A stretch of 13,285 nt of DNA from Deltaproteobacteria bacterium (GTDB taxonomy: Bacteria; Desulfobacterota; Syntrophia; Syntrophales; Smithellaceae): NCBI GenBank assembly GCA_011046295.1, contig DSAV01000024.1:1-13285 (forward strand), written 5' to 3'. Within the stretch, counting starts at the first letter, position 1. Every line of letters starts with the position of its first letter. Of this stretch, positions 7,499 through 13,285 are shown in pieces. The notes under the pieces were generated by a model. The model was not told the origin of the DNA, did no database searches, and saw only the letters and a list, made by a program, of their open reading frames with translations. The position numbers and the translations under genes are program-made.

Positions 7499-7602
7499 TT
7501 AACCCGTCTTCATCCCAAATATTTGATCCTTGTCTGAAAATTTTTACACATTTACAGGCCGGCAACAATCATAAATTGTATAAACACCCGGACACAGAAA
7601 AA

Positions 7603-8598
7603 TTACTTCTCGCTGATTGTTTCTGAAATCTTGAAGCCGAAATGCCTGCCGCCCTCTTCGGTATAACCTAAAACCTTATCCCCTTTGGCCAGCTTGACAA
7701 CCGATATCGGCTCTCCGGAAGGTTTGGTGAGCCTGATAGTTTCCGCGTTTTGAAGAATAAGAGATACTTCTTTGTTCCCGGCATCGGCAATAATATTGAG
7801 CATGGGTCTTTTCTCAATTTTTAATCTACCGACAGTGGAAGCAAAAGTTTCACCTTTTTGGTTTGTGATGAGAACATCATCGCCTGTTTTGAGTTCATCC
7901 AGGTATTTTGTCTTGCCATTGGGCATTAAAATATATGCGTGAACAGCGCCGGCATTGACCCGGAATGGCCTTGGTTCAACATAAGGGTTTTCGACACTTT
8001 CCGAATGAACCAGAAAAAAAGCGTTACTGTAATTTCCAATCAGCATTCCCTCACCCAGTTTCATATCGGTGATGGTATCGATGCAGACGCGGTCTCCCAT
8101 GGAAACCTTTTGTATATCCTTAATAATGAATTCCTGAAGCGCGAGTTGCGACCCGATTCCCTTGGCGTATCTCACAATCTCTTTAACAACAGCCGGCTGA
8201 TCAGTGCGGATGAGAATTCCCCAGACTCCCTTTTCGAGAATCGTTAAGGCAACTTTCGCATCCTCCACGCATGAAACGGGGAAAACCACTTTCGCTCCCT
8301 GGGCAATAATGTTTTCCAGAGGAATAATCGTCCAATCCTGACTATCGACAATCGCCATTTCTTTGGACAAAGAAGCGACGCGTTCCTCATCATTTTTATT
8401 TTTGATGGTAATTTCCAGAACGTCTTTTTCTAATTTCAGGTCAGCTTCTTTTGAATCGGCAATAACAGATATGAGCCCCAGGGCTTTTACTTTCTCCACG
8501 TCGGAAGAATTAACCAAAACGGCGTCAACACCGCTTTCAATGGCGGTTGTTATAAGCTCTTTTTTCCAGTTACGGCAATCCAGCCAAACGGTTTTCAT
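7603..8598 (-). CDS. aroB': 3-dehydroquinate synthase II (archaeal type)
   Basis: Predicted 331-residue enzyme of the MJ1249 family. It oxidatively deaminates and cyclises 2-amino-3,7-dideoxy-D-threo-hept-6-ulosonate to 3-dehydroquinate with NAD+, in the alternative entry to the shikimate pathway. Conserved blocks are MGDRVCIDT (167-175), GEGMLIG (182-188), FFLVHSE (194-200) and PYVEPRPFRVNAGAVHAY (205-222). KYLDELKTGDDVLI follows. It is unrelated to classical AroB. The ATG at 8598 overlaps the TAA of aroA' by one base (TAATG), with AAGGGGAA upstream, so the two proteins are probably translated together. A secondary-metabolism role, as for the homologue GriH in aminohydroxybenzoate synthesis, is possible, but no such pathway genes are nearby. 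Confidence 0.93.
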   Translation of the reverse strand: MKTVWLDCRNWKKELITTAIESGVDAVLVNSSDVEKVKALGLISVIADSKEADLKLEKDVLEITIKNKNDEERVASLSKEMAIVDSQDWTIIPLENIIAQGAKVVFPVSCVEDAKVALTILEKGVWGILIRTDQPAVVKEIVRYAKGIGSQLALQEFIIKDIQKVSMGDRVCIDTITDMKLGEGMLIGNYSNAFFLVHSESVENPYVEPRPFRVNAGAVHAYILMPNGKTKYLDELKTGDDVLITNQKGETFASTVGRLKIEKRPMLNIIADAGNKEVSLILQNAETIRLTKPSGEPISVVKLAKGDKVLGYTEEGGRHFGFKISETISEK

Positions 8599-9401
8599 TA
8601 TTTCCCCTTGCCTTCCAATATTGCCGCCGCGGCTGCAACGCTCGCGTCTTCGTGAATAATCGATTTGATGGCTTTAATCATCCGCGTGGGATCATCATGC
8701 TGAAAAACATTTCTGCCAATGGAAACACCGCCGCCGCCTGCCGCGATAGCATTTTTAATATTTTTCAGAACATCGATGTCGCTTTTCGCCTTTTCGCCGC
8801 CGGCGATCAAAACCGGCACGCCGCATCCTTCAACCACACTGCGGAAACTTTCCGCGTCACCCGTGTAATTCACTTTAACCATATCCGCGCCCAGTTCCGC
8901 CGCGACGCGCGCGGAATGCTTTACCACCGCCACGTCGCTTTCACTTTTGATATTTTTGCCGCGTGTGTACATCATGGCTAAAAGCGGCATTCCCCATGCC
9001 TGGCAATATTTTGATACCTCGCCGAAGTCTTTCAGCATGTCCTTTTCATCATCAGCGCCGATATTGACGTGAATGGATACTCCGTCGGCGCCCAGTTTGA
9101 TGGCTTCTTCAACAGTGCAAACCAGCACCTTGGAATTCGGATCGGGGCTGAGCGACGTGCTGGCGGAAAGATGAACGATTAATCCAACATCCTTGCCCTG
9201 ACCGCGATGGCCGAGGCGGACAATGCCTTTGTGTATTACAATAGCGTTAGCGCCTCCATCAACAACCTTGCCGATAGATGTTTTCATATCTTCCAGGCCG
9301 GGTATGGGGCCCGCCGAAACACCATGATCCATGGGAACAATCAACGTCCGGCTGTTTTCCCGGTTCATGATTCGTTCCATCCTAATCTGTTTGCCGATCA
9401 T
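8598..9401 (-). CDS. aroA': 2-amino-3,7-dideoxy-D-threo-hept-6-ulosonate synthase
   Basis: Predicted 267-residue class I aldolase of the MJ0400 type (DeoC/LacD superfamily TIM barrel). It condenses L-aspartate semialdehyde with 6-deoxy-5-ketofructose 1-phosphate. Motifs are LIVPMDHGVSAGPIPG (20-35), with Asp25-His26 near the active site, MMYTRG (143-148) holding the likely proton-donor Tyr145, and ADMVKVNYTGD (172-182) with the Schiff-base Lys176. GGGGVSIGRNVFQ near the end is the phosphate-binding loop. I chose the ATG at 9401 because GAGGAGG lies 6 nt upstream and homology starts there; the longer frame to 9470 would add 23 atypical residues. Direct coupling to aroB' separates it from other class I aldolases such as fructose-bisphosphate aldolase or LsrF. 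It is the first gene of its operon. Confidence 0.92.
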   Translation of the reverse strand: MIGKQIRMERIMNRENSRTLIVPMDHGVSAGPIPGLEDMKTSIGKVVDGGANAIVIHKGIVRLGHRGQGKDVGLIVHLSASTSLSPDPNSKVLVCTVEEAIKLGADGVSIHVNIGADDEKDMLKDFGEVSKYCQAWGMPLLAMMYTRGKNIKSESDVAVVKHSARVAAELGADMVKVNYTGDAESFRSVVEGCGVPVLIAGGEKAKSDIDVLKNIKNAIAAGGGGVSIGRNVFQHDDPTRMIKAIKSIIHEDASVAAAAAILEGKGK

Positions 9402-9407
9402 TTTCCG

Positions 9408-9414
9408 CCTCCTC
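9408..9414 (-). promoter_or_regulatory. Strong ribosome binding site of aroA'
   Basis: GAGGAGG on the minus strand precedes the ATG at 9401 with a 6-nt spacer. It fixes the start and suggests high expression. Confidence 0.8.
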
Positions 9415-9455
9415 AATAAGATTGCATTATAAAAACATTGAAACTTGTTTGCGTA

Positions 9456-9483
9456 ATTTTGCAAAGACACGGGGCTATGTCAA
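9456..9483 (-). promoter_or_regulatory. Probable sigma-70-type promoter of aroA'-aroB'
   Basis: On the minus strand a perfect TTGACA (9483-9478) is followed after 16 nt by CAAAAT (9461-9456), about 55 nt before the ATG at 9401. A perfect TATAAT (9431-9426) lies closer to the gene but has no matching -35 at standard spacing. Either could serve. Confidence 0.45.
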
Positions 9484-9500
9484 GGTTATTTTTGCAAAAA
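9458..9500. promoter_or_regulatory. Two TTTGCAAA palindromes flanking the -35 (possible operators)
   Basis: A perfect 12-bp palindrome, TTTTTGCAAAAA, lies at 9489-9500. A perfect 8-bp one, TTTGCAAA, lies at 9458-9465. Their centres are 33 bp apart, close to three helical turns. One sits upstream of the -35 and the other overlaps the -10. This geometry suits a dimeric repressor or activator, but short AT-rich palindromes also occur by chance. Confidence 0.35.
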
Positions 9501-9530
9501 ATTGCCCCTTAATTGGTCAGTCACTTTATC

Positions 9531-10727
9531 TTATTTAAATACTCCTCTTTCGTATATCATGACTTTTTTGCCATTCTTTAAATGCGCCGTCACTGTTTTC
9601 GGTTCCGTGTTGACCAGATCCCAGTGCAGGGCCGAATCGTTGAACCCGAGCTTCTTCTTGAGCGCCGGAGTTAATTTTGCGATATCGCCGCTGTATGTAT
9701 CGCTGTAAGATGAACCAAGCGCCACATGGCAGTTGCCATCTTTGCCGCCGAAGTTTTCATCGAAAAGAGTGTTCGCCATAAAACGATCGATCCGTGAAAA
9801 CCGTTTGTCGGTAAGCGAAAATTCTCCCAGCCTTCGCGCGCCCGCGTCCATAGCCAATTGTTTTTTGACGAATTTTTCCCCCTTCCCGGCTTCAATCTTG
9901 ACGGCCTGTCCTTTGGCGAAGGTAATGCGGACGTCTTTTATGTAATTGCCGCTGCGAAAAGATGGAAGGTTGGCAAAATAAACCCCTTCCGTCCCGCGCC
10001 AGTCGGGAGAAACAAAAATCTCAAAGCTGGGCACGTTGTGACCGGATACGCCCGCCCATTTACGTTTATCACCGGGGGTAATTTTTAAATCTACATTTGC
10101 CGATTCCACATGGAAGTGTTTGACCGGCAGCATGCTGAGCCTTTTTTTGATAGCTGTCATCTCTTTGAGAATTTTCTTCCATTCGGCAGCGGGATCGTCG
10201 CGGTCAAGGTAACACCCCTTGATAATCTGTTTCGTGTATTGCTTCAGCGACATTTTCGCCTGACGCGCCAGCTCTTCAGTCGGCAACATACACAGCGTCC
10301 AGCTGTACTTTCTTTGTTCTTCGCGCTTGTCCATAATATCTTTGATTGGTTTGCGGGCAACGACGGCCTTGCCGATTTTTGCGGGATCCACATCCTTTAA
10401 ATGCGTAAGAGATTCGGGCGCGTGCAGAAATATCCGCCCACTGATACTCCTGTACAATTCCTTCTCCCCCGGCACGATAAAAGTCAGCTGCTTTTGATTG
10501 GTTTTCTGATAGAACATATATTCCATGCCCGGCGTCGCAACCATCCGCTGCACGGCATGTATCCCTCTGTCCAGCAAACGCCCGTAGAGAATTTCAGCCA
10601 GCCGCAGCGCCGGCAAATCATATTGAACGAGAACGACTTCATTCTTTTTCAGCGCACTTTTCTTCGCCGTTTGCAGCCCCCACAGAAGCACATCGGCATA
10701 TTTTTCAAGATTCTTTTGTGTAAGCAT
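9531..10727 (-). CDS. M29 family metallo-aminopeptidase
   Basis: Predicted 398-residue cytosolic aminopeptidase of the thermophilic (M29, AmpS/AmpT/PepS) family, which removes N-terminal residues using two metal ions. All six family ligands are present: Glu236 (PSFEIF), Glu302 (LGEFSL), His334 (NCHVALG), Tyr341 (SSYSDTY), His368 and Asp370 (ALHWDLV). Length matches the family at about 400 residues. I chose the ATG at 10727 because AAGGGA lies 8 nt upstream and the protein then begins like other members; the frame extends to a non-ATG codon at 10775. It is followed by a 129-nt gap holding the aroA' promoter region, so it is probably a separate unit. It lies 189 nt downstream of the symporter stop, and that gap shows no gene or clear terminator. 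Confidence 0.9.
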   Translation of the reverse strand: MLTQKNLEKYADVLLWGLQTAKKSALKKNEVVLVQYDLPALRLAEILYGRLLDRGIHAVQRMVATPGMEYMFYQKTNQKQLTFIVPGEKELYRSISGRIFLHAPESLTHLKDVDPAKIGKAVVARKPIKDIMDKREEQRKYSWTLCMLPTEELARQAKMSLKQYTKQIIKGCYLDRDDPAAEWKKILKEMTAIKKRLSMLPVKHFHVESANVDLKITPGDKRKWAGVSGHNVPSFEIFVSPDWRGTEGVYFANLPSFRSGNYIKDVRITFAKGQAVKIEAGKGEKFVKKQLAMDAGARRLGEFSLTDKRFSRIDRFMANTLFDENFGGKDGNCHVALGSSYSDTYSGDIAKLTPALKKKLGFNDSALHWDLVNTEPKTVTAHLKNGKKVMIYERGVFK

Positions 10728-10735
10728 ATTGTTTT

Positions 10736-10741
10736 TCCCTT
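10736..10741 (-). promoter_or_regulatory. Ribosome binding site of the M29 aminopeptidase
   Basis: AAGGGA on the minus strand lies 8 nt before the ATG at 10727 and supports that start over the longer frame beginning at 10775. Confidence 0.55.
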
Positions 10742-10916
10742 TCAGCACTTGATAATTCAAATCTTTTTTCAGCAATATAATTGTAGCCCGTATACGCGGT
10801 AACTGAGCACATAAAAACCTTCTTTACTGCTTTCAGTCAGCGCCTTGTACTATCAATGTTTTTTTAAATCTTCAAAAAATTAATTAGCAATCAACTGCAA
10901 GAGCCTTGTATTTCTT

Positions 10917-12227
10917 TCAAAAAATAAGCGTAAAAAGTATCCATCCTATCAAAATGAAAGGAAGATAACGTCCGATAAGGTAAATACGCCATTCCCACCA
11001 CCGGCTTTTGACACCGAGAGCAGCCCGCACCCGAAACGGGGGAATAAACCAGCAGAAAAGCGCTGCGCCGAGGACACCGGAGACAATAATAACCTGGGTT
11101 CCGGCGATGCGGTCAATCACGTCAAGCACCGGTTCGCCTGAGATATTCAATTGCAGCGGCGTGAAACTCATCGCTGAAGCGGTACCCAGGATAAGCATCA
11201 GAAATATCACGCCGGCAACCGCCTTTTTATCCGAAATTTTGAACTCTTCAGCAACGGCGGCAATGATCACTTTGAGTCCCGCTATGCTTGAGCTGAATGC
11301 AGCAATAAAAAACAACACGAAAAACAGTATGGCCAGCCACGCGCCGCCGGGAAGGTTATCAAACACGGTAGGCAGAACCGAAAAAGCCAGCTGACTACCG
11401 GCATCCGGCTGCATGCCGAGACTGAATAAAAAGGGGAAAATCATCCAGCCGGCCAGAAGGGCGACCGACAGCTCCGTTCCGGCGACAATCAGACAGGCCC
11501 TGGGCACATGCGTTTTTTTGGGGATATAACTGCCGTAGGTAACGAGATAACCCTGCCCTATGGCCAAAGTATAGAAGGCCTGGCCGAAGGCAAAGGCCCA
11601 GAGTTTGGTTTCTTTCAGACGGCCGAGGTCAGCCTGGAAAAAGAACGCCTTGGTTTCATCCCATCCCTGTGTGGAACTGGCTACAACCACAAGAAAAATC
11701 ATAATTCCAATCAGAAAAGGTATCAGGATTTTGGATAATTTCTCTATTGCCCCTACACCTTTGATTAAAACAGCACCGGCGGCGAGTGTCACGACAACAA
11801 AATACCAGAAAGAGTTGTATCCGCTGCTGAAAACCGAAAAAACGCGAAGGTCGCCGCGCACGGCATCCACCGCGTAACCTAGCGTCCAGCCGGTTATGAC
11901 AAGATAGTAACTTGTAATCGCCGTTGTAATCAGGACAACAAACCAACCGTAAATCGTGCCGAAGCGGTTAACCTGCCGGTAGGTGTGAACCGCGCTCCCC
12001 TGCGCCAGACGGCCTGCGGCAACCTCAAGCATCATAATCGGGAAAACTATCACCGCAAGGGCAATCAGGTAGGCAATGATAAAAGCCCCTCCCCCGTTTT
12101 CCCCCAGAATATAAGGAAAGCGCCAGAGGTTTCCCAGTCCTACTGCCGCCGCGGTCATGGAAAAAACAAACGCGGGTTCAGAGCTCCACTGTTTTCGTGA
12201 TTCCTGTATAAATGAAGTGTCCGGCAT
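10917..12227 (-). CDS. Neurotransmitter:sodium symporter (NSS/SNF) family transporter
   Basis: Predicted 436-residue inner-membrane transporter with the LeuT fold, importing an amino acid or related compound with Na+. The family signature is AAAVGLGNLWRFPYILGENG (residues 27-46): the unwound part of helix 1, with Gly30, Asn33 and Arg36 matching the substrate, sodium and extracellular-gate positions of LeuT. GGGAFIIAYLI follows in helix 2. TSYYLVITGWTLGYAV is helix 3, with the substrate-site tyrosine. AFSSSIAGLKVIIAAVAEEF is helix 8, with the serines that bind the second sodium. I count about 11 helices. The protein lacks the 12th, as in other short bacterial members such as MhsT and Tyt1, so it is not truncated. 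The ATG at 12227 has only a weak ribosome binding site. The substrate cannot be assigned. Confidence 0.93.
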   Translation of the reverse strand: MPDTSFIQESRKQWSSEPAFVFSMTAAAVGLGNLWRFPYILGENGGGAFIIAYLIALAVIVFPIMMLEVAAGRLAQGSAVHTYRQVNRFGTIYGWFVVLITTAITSYYLVITGWTLGYAVDAVRGDLRVFSVFSSGYNSFWYFVVVTLAAGAVLIKGVGAIEKLSKILIPFLIGIMIFLVVVASSTQGWDETKAFFFQADLGRLKETKLWAFAFGQAFYTLAIGQGYLVTYGSYIPKKTHVPRACLIVAGTELSVALLAGWMIFPFLFSLGMQPDAGSQLAFSVLPTVFDNLPGGAWLAILFFVLFFIAAFSSSIAGLKVIIAAVAEEFKISDKKAVAGVIFLMLILGTASAMSFTPLQLNISGEPVLDVIDRIAGTQVIIVSGVLGAALFCWFIPPFRVRAALGVKSRWWEWRIYLIGRYLPFILIGWILFTLIF

Positions 12228-12269
12228 AAATCATTACCAATCGTTGAAACTGTTGAGTTAATGCGGCGT

Positions 12270-12298
12270 ACTATGCGCAAGAATTTCCGCGAAATCAA
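12270..12298 (-). promoter_or_regulatory. Possible promoter of the NSS transporter
   Basis: Minus-strand TTGATT (12298-12293) and CATAGT (12275-12270) are 17 nt apart, each matching the sigma-70 consensus at 4 of 6 positions, about 43 nt before the ATG. The rest of the 226-bp gap (12228-12453) holds no gene I can support. Confidence 0.3.
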
Positions 12299-12453
12299 GC
12301 GCAAATTTTTTCTTTGTGAAACTGTGGATGTAATTTTACGGCACGCTTATTTACAATATGAAGACTGCTTATTGGACGCCCCGAAGCATGGATAAGCGCC
12401 GTCATCTGCGCAACGAAATGGGTAAGATCAAATTTTTTACGTTTTTCCTCTCA

Positions 12454-12735
12454 TCAAGCGTTTTTCTTTCTTTTGAACCTGCCTGTCCCGGGCAGTATGC
12501 CGAAGAAAGATAACAGCGCCGTAAATGCTGCATGAAAGGCAAAAACAATCCGTCCGTATTGCTGAAAAAAAGCGGTGCTTGCCGCGTAACCTGCGGAGTA
12601 GGCCATTTCATGATTTTGCGCTTCAACACCGGCAATCGCGCCAATAATGCTGCCGATAATCATATTCGTTACAAAATATACCGGAATCAGCCACAACAGG
12701 CCCATACAAATTCGGAAAAGCAGCAGCCGGAGCAA
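12454..12735 (-). CDS. Small membrane protein of unknown function
   Basis: Predicted 93-residue protein with two or three hydrophobic segments: residues 3-35 (LLWLIPVYFVTNMIIGSIIG and beyond) and 62-82 (IVFAFHAAFTALLSFFGIL). It ends in a short basic tail, GRFKRKKNA. The composition and clean helix boundaries look like a real inner-membrane protein; the overlapping frame at 12402-12644 is its shadow. I do not recognise the family. The first available start is TTG at 12735 without a clear ribosome binding site; an in-frame ATG follows at residue 11, also without one. Its 5' part overlaps the truncated lipoprotein frame, so its original start may have been lost in a rearrangement and it may no longer be expressed. 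Confidence 0.55.
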   Translation of the reverse strand: MLRLLLFRICMGLLWLIPVYFVTNMIIGSIIGAIAGVEAQNHEMAYSAGYAASTAFFQQYGRIVFAFHAAFTALLSFFGILPGTGRFKRKKNA

Positions 12736-12982
12736 CGATGGGCACTCTAACTATAACATGCGGATCAACATTTTCCGGTGATACCAAATCAATGCCGCCG
12801 TGAATCTCGTTATTCCCAGTCGTATCCCACGGCTGTAGACCGAAACAGTAGAACTTTTCCAAATCGGCAATATTCTGCACGGGAAAATCCAGTCCTTCCA
12901 CAGCTTCACCAGACCCCGAAGAAGTGCATCCGGTAATAAATAGAAGCATTATGTAAATAATAATTACTGTTTGTTTTCTCAG
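12623..12982 (-). pseudogene. Truncated lipoprotein with M23-type metallopeptidase motif
   Basis: The frame encodes a lipoprotein signal with basic start RKQ, hydrophobic core TVIIIYIMLLFI and lipobox ITGC. A stretch EIHGGIDLVSPEN follows, whose His and Asp four residues apart match the first metal motif (HxxxD) of M23 peptidoglycan endopeptidases, then VPIVAPAAA, as in the strand after that motif. From about 12719 the frame reads through codons of the overlapping membrane gene and stops at 12623, so the rest of the M23 domain, including the HxH motif, is absent. The only start giving a full signal is CTG at 12982, with GAGAGG 6 nt upstream; the first ATG (12949) would delete the basic region. 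I read it as a remnant left by a deletion or fusion. A short functional lipoprotein is less likely. Confidence 0.6.
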
Positions 12983-12988
12983 ATAATA

Positions 12989-12994
12989 CCTCTC
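12989..12994 (-). promoter_or_regulatory. Ribosome binding site before a CTG codon
   Basis: GAGAGG on the minus strand lies 6 nt upstream of an in-frame CTG at 12982. The signal peptide begins just after it. It marks the ancestral start of the lipoprotein gene. Confidence 0.45.
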
Positions 12995-13070
12995 AAATTT
13001 AGCTTGAATACTGAGATAAGTATTTTTCGTTCATTATAATTTTCGCTTTGCTACTTTCACGTAATTGCCT

Positions 13071-13283
13071 TCATTGAAAAAAATACCGAATAACAAGCCC
13101 AGCGCTTACACAAAATATAACAATGAATGGAAAGGTGAAAAGCCAAAACCCATTCCACCAAGAAGTATATTTTTCTTCTTCAGCTTTAACATCAAAATTT
13201 CGGAATGAGCTAGAAAAGTAAGTTCTTGATTTTTTTAAGAAGCTTTCTATAGTCAGTAATTTTTGATTGAAATTTAAATTGAT
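13071..13283 (-). CDS. C-terminal end of an unidentified membrane protein (partial)
   Basis: An open frame enters from the right edge and ends with TGA at 13073-13071, giving 70 residues. A polar stretch with SRTYFSSSFRNFDVKAEEE is followed by one clear transmembrane helix (FWLFTFPFIVIFCVSAGLVI) and RYFFQ. It resembles the C-terminal anchor of a larger protein; I cannot name the family. Seven T residues (minus strand, 13083-13077) lie just before the stop. Shifting by one base there continues as FNEGNYVKVAKRKL to a TAA at 13036-13034. The region is AT-richer than the rest of the window. Confidence 0.5.
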   Translation of the reverse strand: MNLNFNQKLLTIESFLKKSRTYFSSSFRNFDVKAEEEKYTSWWNGFWLFTFPFIVIFCVSAGLVIRYFFQ

Positions 13284-13285
13284 AA

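Noticed and set aside
7565..7579. Small hairpin ACAAT/ATTGT after aroB'
   Set aside because: A 5-bp AT-rich stem without a following T-run is too weak to call a terminator.
9402..9470. N-terminal extension of AroA'
   Set aside because: The 23 extra residues cover the ribosome binding site and part of the likely promoter; the ATG at 9401 matches the family's start.
12261..12395. 44-residue basic open frame (MRRTMRKNFREIKRKF...) on the + strand
   Set aside because: It overlaps the putative transporter promoter, has no clear ribosome binding site, and its composition is what a short random frame could give.
12388..12513. 41-residue frame with a signal-peptide-like start on the + strand
   Set aside because: Its second half is antisense to the membrane protein gene and its ATG lacks a ribosome binding site; the hydrophobic stretch is probably chance.
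12402..12644. 80-residue open frame on the - strand
   Set aside because: It overlaps the 93-residue membrane protein in another frame and has no coherent hydrophobic or domain pattern.

Overview
The window reads as chromosomal DNA of a bacterium of moderate G+C, most likely an anaerobic member of the former Deltaproteobacteria (Desulfobacterota, for example Syntrophales-like). This placement is an inference from gene content: a bacterial aroA'-aroB' pair, a B12-binding radical SAM enzyme, a DUF2721 protein and an M29 aminopeptidase. I see no rRNA, tRNA, CRISPR array, transposase or integrase.

Layout. At the left edge there is a short + strand block: the tail of an unidentified gene, followed at once by a class I SAM methyltransferase. 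Everything to its right is on the - strand. Read in the direction of transcription (right to left), the order is: the tail of an unknown membrane protein (13285-13071); a lipoprotein with an M23-type metal site that looks truncated; a small membrane protein overlapping it in another frame; an 11-helix-type sodium symporter (NSS family); an M29 aminopeptidase; aroA'-aroB'; a DUF2721 membrane protein; and a six-gene block from 6771 to 721.

The six-gene block is the most system-like part. It encodes a PHP phosphoesterase, a GT4 glycosyltransferase, a SAM methyltransferase, an alpha/alpha-toroid (prenyltransferase/cyclase-like) protein, a left-handed beta-helix acyltransferase and a B12-binding radical SAM enzyme. 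Four of its five junctions are overlaps or gaps of 4 nt or less. It looks like a compact pathway for a glycosylated, methylated and acylated product, perhaps a glycolipid or surface glycoconjugate. I do not recognise the whole as a described pathway. The + strand methyltransferase converges on its 3' end.

The aroA'-aroB' pair encodes the alternative entry to the shikimate pathway best known from archaea. The reaction runs from aspartate semialdehyde and a deoxyketohexose phosphate to 2-amino-3,7-dideoxy-D-threo-hept-6-ulosonate and then to 3-dehydroquinate. It has a strong ribosome binding site, a plausible promoter and a pair of TTTGCAAA palindromes about three helical turns apart.

The right end (about 12450-13285) is AT-richer and shows decay or rearrangement. 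The lipoprotein has only a CTG at the well-placed start, its M23 domain stops after the first metal motif where an out-of-frame membrane gene begins, and the partial upstream gene has a run of seven T just before its stop with a natural-looking continuation in the next frame.
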